From Miscanthus floridulus (lineage: Eukaryota > Streptophyta > Magnoliopsida > Poales > Poaceae), in the NCBI RefSeq assembly GCF_019320115.1, contig NC_089588.1, positions 120,711,707 through 120,775,706 of the forward strand: a DNA stretch of 64,000 nt, written 5' to 3'. Under the pieces are notes generated by a model. The model was given only the letters and a program-made list of their open reading frames with translations, made no database searches and was not told where the DNA came from. A program made the translations under genes and the position numbers. Within the stretch, counting starts at the first letter, position 1. Each line of letters starts with the position of its first letter. This document shows positions 34,388 through 44,960 of the stretch, piece after piece.

Positions 34388-36130
34388 TCATCCATTGCAG
34401 ATGGCATTGAGGAGCACATGCCCCAGCATCAGGTCCAGGAAGTACTGGTGCCCGATCTTGCCATCCCGCCACACTAGCCTCGCTGGTGCACGCCCGTAGT
34501 GCACACCGTCATTGCAACGGTTGTCGTAGTGCCATGGGAATGTCATGTCAAAATTGTCGATCACTCCACCAGTGAGCACCCCGTACTGCCTCATCTTCTC
34601 AACGAGCACACCATTGAACGCCTCCATCTTGTTTGGATTGAATGCCAGGTCCCTAGCATAGCCCCCAGTGGCAATCGTCGTCCGGTAGAACACCCTAGGC
34701 ACTGCATGCCCACGAGCCCGGACTTTGTCCATGAATCCGCACCCTGGGCGTAGGCGCGGACGCTGGTCCAGTAGCAGCCATCGTGCAGGCCAGAGTTCAG
34801 AACCACGACGTCTGGGACACGATCACCCGACATGAAGTAGGACCGGATGAGCTGCCGGAACCCTCTGTTCCGGAGGGAATGCAAGCCGAGATAGTTCATG
34901 CTCATGTTCCAGTGGCCGTTGAAGATGCTCGTGATCCTCACAGTCTCTGCCCCGCCACTGGGATTGGTGAACACTGCATCGAACCGGCGCTTCACGGCAG
35001 ACGTATCCGTGATGCCGAGGACGAAGGTGAGGAGGTTCCGGATGGTGTCGACGTGGTTGGAGTCGCCCCAGAAGAAGATCCACTTGCCGTCAAGGCACCG
35101 CCACGCCACATCGGCCGCAAAGAGCTTGAAGGAGCAGTGCGCCGAGTACACCCAGCCGTTGCTCTCCAGCGCGCCGAGCGGCCCATCGCACCACGGTGCC
35201 TCGCACGGGTGGTCCGGCTCCAGGTACCGCCCCGCGGCGTCGACGTCCTCGCAGTTGTCGTTCTTGGCAAGCTGCGTCCACCGTCCCGACCAGACATCGC
35301 GAGAGAAGTCCGCGGCGCGGCACGTCTCCAGCGCCGGCAGGGAAGCGTTCTTGTCCGGTCGGAACAGGAGGGGGATGCGGCGCAGCTCGGCGCGGTACTT
35401 GAACCTCGAGGAGGAGAACTTGAGCCCCTCGAAGCTGCGGAAGAGGAGGACGACGGTGAGGCGGAACTCCCCCACGGCGAAGCGCAGCGCAACCTGGAGG
35501 CGGAAGGAGTAGGAGCTGTCGCCGTGGTCCACGATGGGGGGCCGCGACTTCCAGGCGTCCCCGGAGAGGTCGACCTCGAAGTAGTCCCCGCCGAGGCAGC
35601 GGCGCTGCCCGGCCTCGTCCAGCGCCCAGAACGTGACCTCGTGGATCTGGCCCGCGCCGAGAGTGGTGGCCTCCCCCCTCGCCGCGGCGTCGTCGAGAAC
35701 CCCGACGGAGATGTTCGCCGTGCGCGCGTCCCGGCACGGGGAGCCCCCAGGTGCGAGCCACCGCGCGAGTAGGTCTTCGGTGAAGTTGGGGCGGTCCGGC
35801 ACGGAGAGCCACGAGAGCGAGTCGGTGCCGCCTCCGCCTCCGCCGCCAACGCCGACGCCGACGCCGACGTAATGCAGGTACTGCTGCCGCAGGCGGCGGT
35901 GCGCGCCAGTGCCGGTAAGGGAGGCATCGGCGGCGAGGAGGAGGATGACGGCGAGGAAGGACGCGAGCGCGAGCTTGGCTGCGGAGGGGCCGGGCTTCTT
36001 GGGGTGGTGGTCGCCCCCGCCGCCGAAGCAGGAGGCCTTCTTGTTGGGGGTGGGGTCGGCCCCGAGGTGTGGCTTCCTCGCCCCATGCCGCCGGCCGCCT
36101 TCTCTTGCCACACGCAGGTCCCAATGTGCA
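34388..36130 (-). pseudogene. Captured NXPE-like PC-esterase gene, frameshifted
   Basis: On the minus strand the frame encodes a single membrane segment (LALASFLAVILLLAA, about 35925-35985) and a Gly/Val linker. It continues with a filamin/NXPE-like region (HEVTFWALDE, GGDYFEVDL, about 35420-35650) and an SGNH/PC-esterase domain with GDS in FFWGDSN (35059-35067) and VVVLNSGLHD. A one-base deletion near 34735 shifts the frame. The original continuation, with FNPNKMEAFN and the catalytic D-G-V-H (34499-34510), lies in the next frame to a stop at 34388. The shifted frame ends at 34591. The start is also unclear: the nearest good ATG (about 36087) is out of frame with the membrane segment. A Golgi acyl-esterase role is family knowledge; this copy is probably dead. 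Confidence 0.7.
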
Positions 36131-36395
36131 TTGCTCGATCGCCGCTCGCGCGCTCCCCGGCCGGCCTCGATCAGACTGCGTAACCACCGACGCCGGCCAC
36201 CAGCCGATGGGCAGCAGCATGGAGCGAGCGAGCAACCAACCAACGGCGCGCGGCGGCAGAGTGGGAGGCGAGCCCCGGAGGCAGCAGCAACAACAAGCAG
36301 CTGCCTTTTTGTAAGAAGAGAAGAGTAAGAGTAACCGAAGGGCAAGAATGATATTTTTCTAGCCCGGTCCCACATGTCAGAGCCGCTAAACAGCC

Positions 36396-36530
36396 AAAAC
36401 CTAACAGAATGCCGACGGAATGGCGTGAGGGAAAAGAAAAGTTCGAGCGAGGGCATATAGGTGACGACTAATTTTTGAGGGGTACGCAGAAGTGTGTCAT
36501 CTTTTTTAAGGGTACACAGGTAAAAGCCTC
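36396..36530. repeat. Pack-MULE right terminal inverted repeat
   Basis: The inverse of the left repeat, ending GGTAAAAGCCTC before the CGAGTTGGG duplication. It differs from the left copy by scattered substitutions and one or two small indels. Confidence 0.85.
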
Positions 36531-36728
36531 CGAGTTGGGGGAAGGATGGAATGGAGGTGTATTTACTATTTGTGCCTGTATACACGTAGAAAGTGGTGTA
36601 TCGCGGCCGTATATGTACAAAAGTGGAATGACAACGTGCGTGATTCAGGTGTCTTTTGTGTGTACTGCTACAGTGTTACCGAGTACAATTAGTTTCATAT
36701 GTAGATATACGTATGGTTACATATACAT

Positions 36729-37195
36729 GTGTTCATTCATGGGGCGGAGCGGTTTTATAAGACGGGTAATCGTTATACATATGGAGATAGTTTTTCACCC
36801 TCGCCAGCACCACGTGACGTGAGGTAGGTTGAAAAAACGTAGGTGGAAAACTACTCATAACGTATTGTTATTGTTATGGAAGTGTGTTTATTCATCGGAG
36901 ATATCAAAAGGCGTCAAAAGGATGAAACAGTTTTATATAACTATTAACTCTTATACATATTGGGAATGTTTTTCACTTTCGTAAAGCACCACGTGACGTG
37001 AGGTAGGTTCAAAAAATGTGGGTGAAAAAAATACATAACACAGTGTTTATGTAAGTGTGCTTATTCATCGGATAAACCAAAAGACGCTAAAAGGTCAGAA
37101 CGGTTTTATAAGACTAGAAACTATTATACACTTCAGGAATGTTTTCCACTCTCGCAAGCACCACGTGACATGAGGTAGGTCAAAAAGATGTGGGT
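36729..37195. repeat. Three ~175-bp tandem repeats, each with CACGTG
   Basis: The phrase CACCACGTGAYRTGAGGTAGG recurs at 36808, 36987 and 37159 (spacing 179 and 172 bp), preceded each time by gtttttcac and a tgtgyttattcatcgg start. Each copy holds a CACGTG G-box, two with an adjacent ACGTG. It lies upstream of the ALP1-like gene, beyond the Pack-MULE. Whether the motifs act as regulators is unknown. Confidence 0.75.
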
Positions 37196-37437
37196 CACAT
37201 AACAAAATATTATAATTAGCACCTAAGACATATTTTAAAGGAACAACCTTAGATATAGGAGTATATAACAAGTGTGGGTTGCAAAATGCACATGAAGTGA
37301 TAATATAATTATCTCCTCAGATATAACTAGTCTGATTTAATTGGCTTCCACAAAAAAATGCTTGATTGAATCCTTAAAGTATTTGTACTTTCTTTTCTTG
37401 AGTGTTTTTAGACTGTTGGAGATGGAAGTAGGGTGGC

Positions 37438-37570
37438 ATGGAGGCAAATTTGGGCAGAGCATACAAGTGGGGAAGGGATGCAGTGGACTGGGTCAACGCC
37501 GCCACCCTTCCTGTCCCTTTCATGAGAAATGTTCAGCTTGGAGGTGTCGCCATTAATCTATCATTACAAG
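37438..37570 (+). other. Possible short exon or gene fragment
   Basis: From ATG 37438, 44 codons read MEANLGRAYKWGRDAVDWVN.. with good codon-like composition and end at a possible GT donor (acaa/gtactt). I do not recognise the family, and no matching downstream exon could be placed. It may be a captured fragment. Confidence 0.25.
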
Positions 37571-37619
37571 TACTTATCCAAATCTTTTCAACAAGTCATG
37601 TTACCTGTAATGTACAGTA

Positions 37620-38745
37620 ATACTAACTTCAAATCTGTCTGAGTTCAGCATGAATGTGTCCATCAGCTGTGCATCTTCGATTTTGGGGATTCTTGATTCA
37701 CAGCAGTCAGTTCGGTTTTGGGTATGGAAGGGAAAATATATAGTTTTAGTAGTATCCATTATTCCAAAATACATGAATATCCTTTTGACCATCTTGTCTT
37801 GTCATGAGATGGAGCAACCAAAGCTACTTCCAGGCTACCGCTAGGCAGAGACGCTGCTGCTTCCTGGGCCCAAAGAAGCTATGATAGGCCTTTGCAAGCA
37901 CGGCCTCTGCTGGAAAGCCCATCAGGCTCGTTGTGCCTGTAAATCAATTTTTCTAGAGGTAGGCCTTTTCCCACCTAGGAAATAAATCGATTCCTTCTAA
38001 AGATAATAAACAAAATAAATTAATGAATGAATGGAAAATCAAAAAAAGGAGCAAATCGGCGTGGCGTGCCTATCTCCCAAAATGAGTCTGGTAAGCAACA
38101 CCTTTTTGTTTCGCAAGTCTTGTTCAAGAGAACGTACTCGTTATGACACTGGGTGCAGTTGTAGCAGTATGAAGATAACAAGGAGCACTAATTCAAAGTT
38201 TGCCGAGAGCTGGATGCAATTATTTGGTTTCATTTGTGCATGGACAAATGCGCACTAGAATTGAGTTTCATTTGCACTACTTCATGTGTGTTTTGCTATA
38301 TTTTTGTAATATAATTGGTCTGATTTTCTTGTTTGCCAAGAAATAAAGCCAAATGTTTTTTTCATGACAATCACCTAGACATATTTGCTATTTTAAATCT
38401 GCATACTTTTGCTATTTTTGCAAAAAAAAAGAAGCTAAACTTATTTTCAAAATAAATATGTAAAAAGATCTTGTAATCGCTCTGCGAGCCTAATTGTTCA
38501 CCGATGCTCGAGTTGCAGCTCTTGTGTGGCCGTGTGCTATATATTATTCCTTTTAGTAAATGGTCTCTGTTTTCGTTTTCGGCCCAGTTGGTTAAAGTTG
38601 GGTTTGTCTGCTTTAGTGACATTGTTTTCTATTTTAGCCTATCTAGACGTTTGGATTGGGCCTAAGTTTTTTGTTGTCTTTGGGCTACTGGATTCCTGCG
38701 TGTGTCCAGTTTTCTAGCTACATTGGAGTGCATGTCTTCTCCTTT
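37620..38745. other. Intergenic
   Basis: AT-rich sequence with short unremarkable frames. No repeat termini or genes were recognised. Confidence 0.4.
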
Positions 38746-38752
38746 TCTTATA

Positions 38753-38990
38753 CTCCCTCTGTCCCATATTATCTGTCGTTTTTTATTTCCGTGCCACAAG
38801 TTTGACTCGATTTATAGAAAATACGTACAACATTTGTATCTTCAAATAAATTTATTAAAAAACTAGATTCAAAGATCTTTCCAATGATACTAATTATGTA
38901 CCATAAATATTAATATTTTTGTAATATATATTTTATCAAAGTTATTTTTCGGGAAGCGAAAACGACTGATATTTTGGGACGGAGGGAGTT
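38753..38990. mobile_element. Stowaway MITE
   Basis: Ends CTCCCTCTGTCCCATATTAT and, inverted, ATATTTTGGGACGGAGGGAG. TA precedes the left end. The right flanking TA is degraded to TTTA. The length of about 236 bp fits the family. Confidence 0.75.
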
Positions 38991-39775
38991 TATAAACACA
39001 AATTGTGGCACCTTCGTGTAATTGTGTCCAGTTTAGCCACTTTTAATTATTTCTCCTTCTCACATGCCAATTGCCACAAGGAGTCAAAGAGGTTACATAC
39101 ATGTCATCCTTAATTTCCAGACGTACCAATTAATGTACGTATAGAATGCTAGTCTCCGTTCACTTTTTTCACTTTTGCAGTTTCCTTGATCGAGCCTATC
39201 CAGAAGGTTGACTTTCTGAAGAAAAAAAAAGTCGATCAATAGATTGTTTGGTTAAAAAATTGATTCATGACATGCCCGTTGTTCCCAAATGGAGAATTAA
39301 TGACTTAGTCATATAGTCATATGAATAGCATCTGCATGCCTTGGTTGGGTAGAGATTGTCCTGGATTAAATAGGTGGCTATATATTGTGTGCACAAGTTG
39401 TGAGGTTAAAAAAATGTGGAAGGTAAATTGTACGCCTCACGGTTGTGGCACGGGATTTGTCTCTCAAGCGGTTTTGCCGCTTCAAATTGTAACTGTAAGA
39501 AGCTACAATAATCTACCAAGTCTTAGACTCTTGCCATGGTGTATGTTTGCCACCCACATATGCGTCAAACTCTTGTCGTGGGTCTACTATATGTTTGTTA
39601 CCCATAAAACGAGAATAGTGGGAGTGTGGAAACACACGATGAAAGATAGAAGAAGAGATGCGGGAGTAAGGTACAGATGAATGGGAGAATTAGTGCGTAC
39701 AACTAGAAGTAAAAACCTAGAAAAAAAATCAACTTTTACCCAAAAGTCCAAAGGCTACAGCTCAGACAAATATAG

Positions 39776-39898
39776 CCTGTTCACTTGGTCGTATTTGGCT
39801 TATAAGCCAACGAACAGTATTTTTCTCTCACACCAAACCAGTCAACAGTACTTTCAGACATGGCTTATAAGCCAAACCAGCCCAAATGAACAGAGCGA
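39776..39898. mobile_element. Short MITE of the CTGTTCATTTGG type
   Basis: Ends cctgttcacttgg and, inverted, ctctgttcatttgg. It contains two ggcttataagcca palindromes. Related short elements occur at 42273 and 50080, probably of hAT origin. Confidence 0.6.
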
Positions 39899-39899
39899 T

Positions 39900-42270
39900 A
39901 GTCTCTGAGAGAGGTGTGAGGGATGGACCAACGACCGAGAGATGGAAGAAGACTGCTTGCTGTACGATTGATGCTGACTGTGCAGATTTAGACCGTGCAG
40001 TAACTACCAACTCTTTGCTGCTGACTGTGGAGAGTGGAGACTGCTTGCTGTTGTATATATTGTATGTATTGTGAGTCGATCAGAGTCGCCAGTCTAGGTC
40101 AATGCACACGTACGTATGTATCCAAGTCTCTGCATCATATATATATCCAAGTCTTCTTCAGTTGTCGTTCACCAGTGTACGTACGTCACCAAACTATAAG
40201 AGCCATGACGTACGATTGATGACATAATCATATATAATAATCACGCAGTACATACTACAAGATGATTAATTGTTCCTGTTTCAGGTAACAATTAATCCAT
40301 AGAAATCTCATTGCATCACCACAGACATACACGTATCGACGACGACTGTACGTGTCGTCGGCAAAACGATAACTCGAGCTAGTAAACTGTTGGCGAATTT
40401 AATTAACCACCATCATGATTTGCCCGGCTGCCGGGATTGTTAGATAGGAGCAAGCTAAGCAAGGTGAGGAACAAGCGACCCAGCTAGTTGTTGCTCAAAG
40501 TCTTGGGTAACAAATAGAATCGAATCGTTTTTGCGTGTGGAAAAGACGGCTACTCCGTTATCTACGTATCTAAAAGGAAAAGAACATCCATCAGCTAATA
40601 ATATTTATGCATGCTACTAGCTGATAGCTGATTGGAGGAGAAAGTAAATTCTGCCCCCCAAGAGCATGTGCTCTCGTGCACCACTGGATTTCTTTTTCCC
40701 GTGATTGTGCCCTGAGAGCATGTATTTCATTAAGGGGAAGCAAAAGCAAACACAATACAACAGACTCTGCTAAGCTAAGGATTACCAGCAAAGATTTGAC
40801 ACTTAAAATAAAAGGTAATTTACCAACAGCGGTAAACATCCTAGAACCAACTAGAGCAGCAAGAAACTAATCAAGGGATATGATAGGGACATTTTTTTAG
40901 CGAGAAGAGTTATAGCTTCAACCTTCTTCTTTTTTAACGTAATGGTAGGAGCTATGTCTTTCAATTAAGAAGATGATAAAATTGACCCAATTTATAAGGA
41001 AAACCATGTATGAAAACCTTACAGTCGCACAATTTATTAAAGGAAAATCGCCGAAAAACCTAAACACACTAGCTCAGACGACTAACCCTAGGCAACCCAC
41101 TTTCACACAACCGTCAGAGCGCACCGCATGTCATCTCAACCTTCTAAATAAAAGAGGGGGCATTGGTCTCAAACTATTACAACATTATATTAGCTTTTTT
41201 TAGACTACAACATTATATTAGCTGACAGATGCTACAACAACACAAACACATAATCATGACTCCAGGCTGGATGTAAGAACGGGTTCTAGATAACATACCA
41301 ATAATCTATATATTTATATATAATATTAAATAGGGAAGTGTTTTTTTTTCTTTTACTTTCCAAATTGCCATCGTTCCCTTCGTATCCCATTTGTGACCCG
41401 GATTTATGACCCATGATAAAGAGCATGATTTAAAAAATGTGCTAGGTTTCATGCAACGCCGCACGTGTATGTTTGCTAGTAAAAATAAAAACAAAATCTA
41501 TTAGGCGCGGAGAACCACATTTATATCTTATCATGAGCCACCCGACCCGATCCACAAAAAAAAACCGACCCACTAATGTATTGAGTTAGGTTGGAGTCGT
41601 GATTTTCAACCTATGACGATCTGACCCAACTCGAAGAAACCCGACCCAAAGTAGAAAACCCAGAAAATAGCCCAACTCAACTCGATCCGTCAGTGCGTCT
41701 GGTCAGAATTGTGCCAAAGATTATGGCGCAACAATTTTTTCGTGGCCTGACCTAATTTGACCGGATATAATAATTAGACCCGACTCTAAAGTGAGGCAAC
41801 TACCAAGTGTGAAACCAAAGCTCTGTTTTTTCCATCATTCTGTTGTAATGGCGCCCAGTGTCTAAGCCAATATAATAAATAAATTCCCATTACAAAAAAA
41901 ATTAGGTTTTCTTTTACCAAAAAGCAAGTCATATTATCTAACAGAGTTGTGAATCCACTATCAAAGAATTCAAACTACATCTTTGTCCACATTCCTATGT
42001 GAGGAAATATCTCCTCGAATGCATGCATATACGTGGTGTTAGTGTTATCCACATCTGCATCCAAAGATATCGTCTGGTAAGTCTTTGCATATTGGTCCAA
42101 ACAAATGCGTCGTGCAACACATTTACCCGCTGGCAACCGATGGAAAACTGCTTGGGGAGCATGTTGGCGGAAATGCTGAAAGGCACGCATCATGCGGTGC
42201 AACACGTACACGCCATTCATCTGACAAATAAAGTCATTAGTCATGGTCATAATCAATAAACCTATGTACT
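39900..42270. other. Intergenic, no gene recognised
   Basis: Mixed low-complexity and AT-rich sequence. Short frames of 60-90 residues show no domain. An AC-rich cgacccgaccc-type stretch occurs at 41540-41790. Confidence 0.4.
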
Positions 42271-42272
42271 AT

Positions 42273-42413
42273 GAGTCTGTTCGTTTGGCTGTGGCTTGTC
42301 GTAAACGATCGTAAATTTCCAGCCAGAACAGTATTTTTCTCTTACACAAACCGGCCAGCAGTACTTCTTCACGAACCAGCAACAATACGAACCAGCCAAC
42401 CAAACAGGCTGAT
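42273..42413. mobile_element. Short MITE of the CTGTTCGTTTGG type
   Basis: Begins ctgttcgtttggctg and ends gccaaccaaacaggc. The centre holds agccagaacagtatttttctc, as in related grass MITEs. Confidence 0.65.
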
Positions 42414-42576
42414 TATCGCTATTTTAATGTGGCGTGCATCATACTATACCACGTACAACGCCGCTGCTTAGCTAGGCGCTTATCAGCATATGCATGTTTA
42501 TTTGCCACCGTGGAAGTTTGGCAAGGAGCCGGCGCCAGGAGATCTTGTTGACTCAGAGGATGGTAGCAGCAGATTA

Positions 42577-42820
42577 GGGCCTTGTTTAGATGCCACCCAA
42601 ATTACAAGTTTTTTCACTCTCTCTCTATCACATCAATTTTTAGCCGTTTGCATGGAGTATTAAATGTAGGTAAAAAAAATAACTAATTACACAGTTTAGT
42701 TGGAAATCACGAGATGAATCTTTTGAGCCTAGTTGGTCCACGATCGGACAATATTTGTTAAATAAGACGAAAGTGGTACTATTCATCGGGTTGAAATTTT
42801 TTCGCAATCTAAACGAGGCC
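42577..42820. mobile_element. Tourist-like MITE, GGGCCTTGTTTAGAT ends
   Basis: Begins GGGCCTTGTTTAGAT after TTA and ends ATCTAAACGAGGCC. The body (ttttttcactctctctctat.., gatgaatcttttgagc) is shared with the copy at 48556-48801. Confidence 0.75.
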
Positions 42821-42854
42821 TAGCATGGAATGCTAGCTTTTCCCATTGTAGGTG

Positions 42855-43098
42855 AGCGCGTGTTTAGTTTCAGAAAGTTGGAATTTGGGACTACTGTAGC
42901 ATTTTCGTTTTTATTTAGCAATTAGTGTTTAATCATAGACTAATTAGGCTCAAAACATTCGTCTCGCAATTTCCCACCAAACTGTGCAATTAGTTTTTTT
43001 TTTGTCTATATTTAATGCTCCATGCACAGGTCACAAACATTCGATGTGATAAGTACTGTAGCACTTTTTGAGAATTTAGGGTGGAACTAAACAAGGCC
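42855..43098. mobile_element. MITE, GTGTTTAGTT..AACTAAACAAGGCC ends
   Basis: Inverted ends GTGTTTAGTTTC and AACTAAACAAGG bracket a 240 bp body with ctaattaggctcaaaa and ctgtagcac(t), typical of a widespread grass MITE. It lies about 400 bp upstream of the first zinc-finger gene, so it may be part of that promoter. Confidence 0.65.
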
Positions 43099-43317
43099 TG
43101 AAGGCTCTTCAGCAGGTCGTTGTACATGTGACGCCACGTGCACGCAGCGACTTCACACGCCATCCGCGCGCGTCCCCACTTCGTAAGCAAGCAATCGATC
43201 TGAACCGGACAACTCGCTGCCGAGAAAAAGCGCCGAAGCTCAGTTCGCTGGCGAGCTTGACGTTGACTTGAGGTCAGGTCAATGCAGGCTTCTGGCATGC
43301 ATGCATCCTGGCGCGCC

Positions 43318-43325
43318 TATAAATA
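43318..43325 (+). promoter_or_regulatory. TATA box of first zinc-finger gene
   Basis: TATAAATA stands 182 bp upstream of the ATG in a gcgcgcc-rich context. A start of transcription near 43350 is expected. Confidence 0.6.
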
Positions 43326-43499
43326 TGGCGCCATTGCTTAGCATCGAAACATTCGATACAAGCTTGCTTTATTGTCCTTAGAAGCAGCATCTTAGTACGT
43401 ATTATATTAGGGATGTGCTAATATATATACTACTTATCCTCACGTGATCTAGTGTAGTATATTCATACGTGAAAAAAGCTAGCTGTGGATCGATCGGAC

Positions 43500-44027
43500 A
43501 TGGCCATCGGCACTGCCACCGAACGACCGACGGCGGCGGCAGCCGTGGCGAGCGACAACCTGCTACGGCGACTGATCCTGTCGCTGTCGCTGTCGACGGC
43601 GAGCAAGGTGATCGTGAAGCAGCATGGCGGCGGCCACCAGCATCAGCACCGGGCCGGCGCCGGCGGCGGCGCGTTCACGTGCAAGACGTGCGGGCGCGCG
43701 TTCCCGACGTTCCAGGCGCTCGGCGGCCACCGGACGAGCCACAAGCGGCCGCTGGTGCGCGCACACGGCCTGGACCTCCTCCTCGGCGCGCGGCCAGGGA
43801 AGGGTGCCGCCACGGCCGCGGCCAGCGACGTGCACCGGTGCACCACCTGCGACGCCGTGTTCCCCACTGGGCAGGCGCTCGGCGGACACATGCGCCGACA
43901 CAGGGCGGCAGCGGCGTTCGATGTCGCCGTGCCCGTGCACGGCGAGAGCGAGACGGCGGCGAGGGTTGTTGATGCCTTGTCTGGAGATGATGACGTGGGG
44001 CCCATTAGGTTATTCAAGTTCATATGA
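43500..44027 (+). CDS. C2H2 zinc-finger repressor, two QALGGH fingers (ZAT-like)
   Basis: A single-exon gene of 175 residues. Near the N-terminus LILSLSL (25-31) is an LxLxLxL EAR-type repression motif. Finger 1 has C61, C64, H77 and H81 with FQALGGH. Finger 2 has C114, C117, H130 and H134 with GQALGGH. The QALGGH core is plant-specific and binds DNA with spacing set by the 32-residue linker. The tail IRLFKFI is hydrophobic, and no DLNL motif is seen. Family members are mostly stress-responsive nuclear repressors; that role is inferred. The first ATG after the TATA box is chosen; an in-frame GTG 15 bp upstream is not needed. A second gene of the same type lies 5 kb downstream on the same strand. 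Confidence 0.9.
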   Translation: MAIGTATERPTAAAAVASDNLLRRLILSLSLSTASKVIVKQHGGGHQHQHRAGAGGGAFTCKTCGRAFPTFQALGGHRTSHKRPLVRAHGLDLLLGARPGKGAATAAASDVHRCTTCDAVFPTGQALGGHMRRHRAAAAFDVAVPVHGESETAARVVDALSGDDDVGPIRLFKFI

Positions 44028-44737
44028 AACGATACTCGTTTGAAAGTGGCAAATTACAAATGCTCATTGCCTCATGCGTTTGTACATCATCACAAGAGGT
44101 TTTATTTTATTTTATTACAAAACTCTTATATACTGTAATAAAATAAGTACATAGTCATGCATATATATTGGAGAAACAATGTCTGATTAAGGTTTAAAGC
44201 TGCTGAATTTCTTTATTTCCTATATACCATCAATACAATATTTTTCTGGAAGAAGATACTATGAATCACTCTTCAATTCTTTTGTGAATCACTCTTCAAT
44301 TACCTATATAATTTTCACACTGACATCGTATAACTTTTCTATTTATCCCAAAATTCTCCATGGTCTCAACAAGAAATAAAAACGAGAAAATAAAAAAAAA
44401 AGAGAAAAACAAATGAAAGGCAGTCATCAGGCAAAAAAACTTAACCCTATATACCCACCACTGCTGGCACTCAATGTATGCCCAGTATCACTTACTCCTA
44501 CTCCCTTGTATGACCGCTTATGCACCCAATTGTGATGAACTAATATTGATTAAGGAAACGAAACCATAAAAGTTTTACTAGATCTAAATAAAATCTACCT
44601 TACTATTGTTGGCAATTTTTACACAAAATGTGCAAACAAGAATAAATATGTGAAATTATTTCGTTAATTGACGCAATGACTCCATGAGGTATATATAGTA
44701 GTCATGCCGTTGAGATCAAAGACAGAACAATTATATT
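44028..44737. other. 3' flank of first zinc-finger gene
   Basis: AT-rich, with possible aataaa signals near 44138. gaatcactcttcaatt is duplicated at 44263 and 44285. No gene is visible. Confidence 0.4.
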
Positions 44738-44960
44738 CCCTATATTCCAAAACGTAGGTCATTTCAGTTTTTTTCGAAGTCAAACTTATATAACTTTGAT
44801 CAAATATAGAGAAAAGTTTACGAGCATCTAGTTAGTTTTCATTAAATCTTTCATGCAATATTGTAAATGATAACATATCTTTTGTGCAAATTTTTAGCCA
44901 AAGTTATAAAAAGTTTTTGGCATAAAACAAAACTAAAACGGCCTAGACATTGGAAAAACT
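44738..44960. mobile_element. Degenerate Stowaway-like MITE
   Basis: The left end attccctatattccaaaacgtaggtc and the internal gaagtcaaacttatataactttgatca match the style of Stowaway/Tc1-like MITEs. The right end is eroded (acggcctagacattggaaa). Confidence 0.45.

Larger units (their letters stand above)
33768..36530. mobile_element. Pack-MULE, 2.76 kb, TSD CGAGTTGGG
   Basis: Inverted repeats of about 120-135 bp (33768-33890 and 36396-36530) start GAGGCTTTTACCTGTGTACC and are about 90% alike by eye. They are bounded by perfect nine-base duplications CGAGTTGGG at 33759-33767 and 36531-36539, the hallmark of Mutator-like elements. No MULE transposase lies inside. The cargo is a GC-rich, intronless NXPE-like sequence plus AT-rich 3' sequence. 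Removing the element rejoins the promoter side of the ALP1-like gene. Transposition by an autonomous MULE elsewhere is assumed. Confidence 0.85.

Noticed and set aside
34783..36328. Long plus-strand and off-frame minus-strand ORFs of 200-380 residues
   Set aside because: Shadow frames of the GC-rich NXPE-like sequence. Only one minus frame has the membrane segment, filamin-like and GDS motifs.
43563..44043. Alternative frames across the first zinc-finger gene
   Set aside because: GC-rich third positions keep other frames open. Only one frame gives the two QALGGH fingers.
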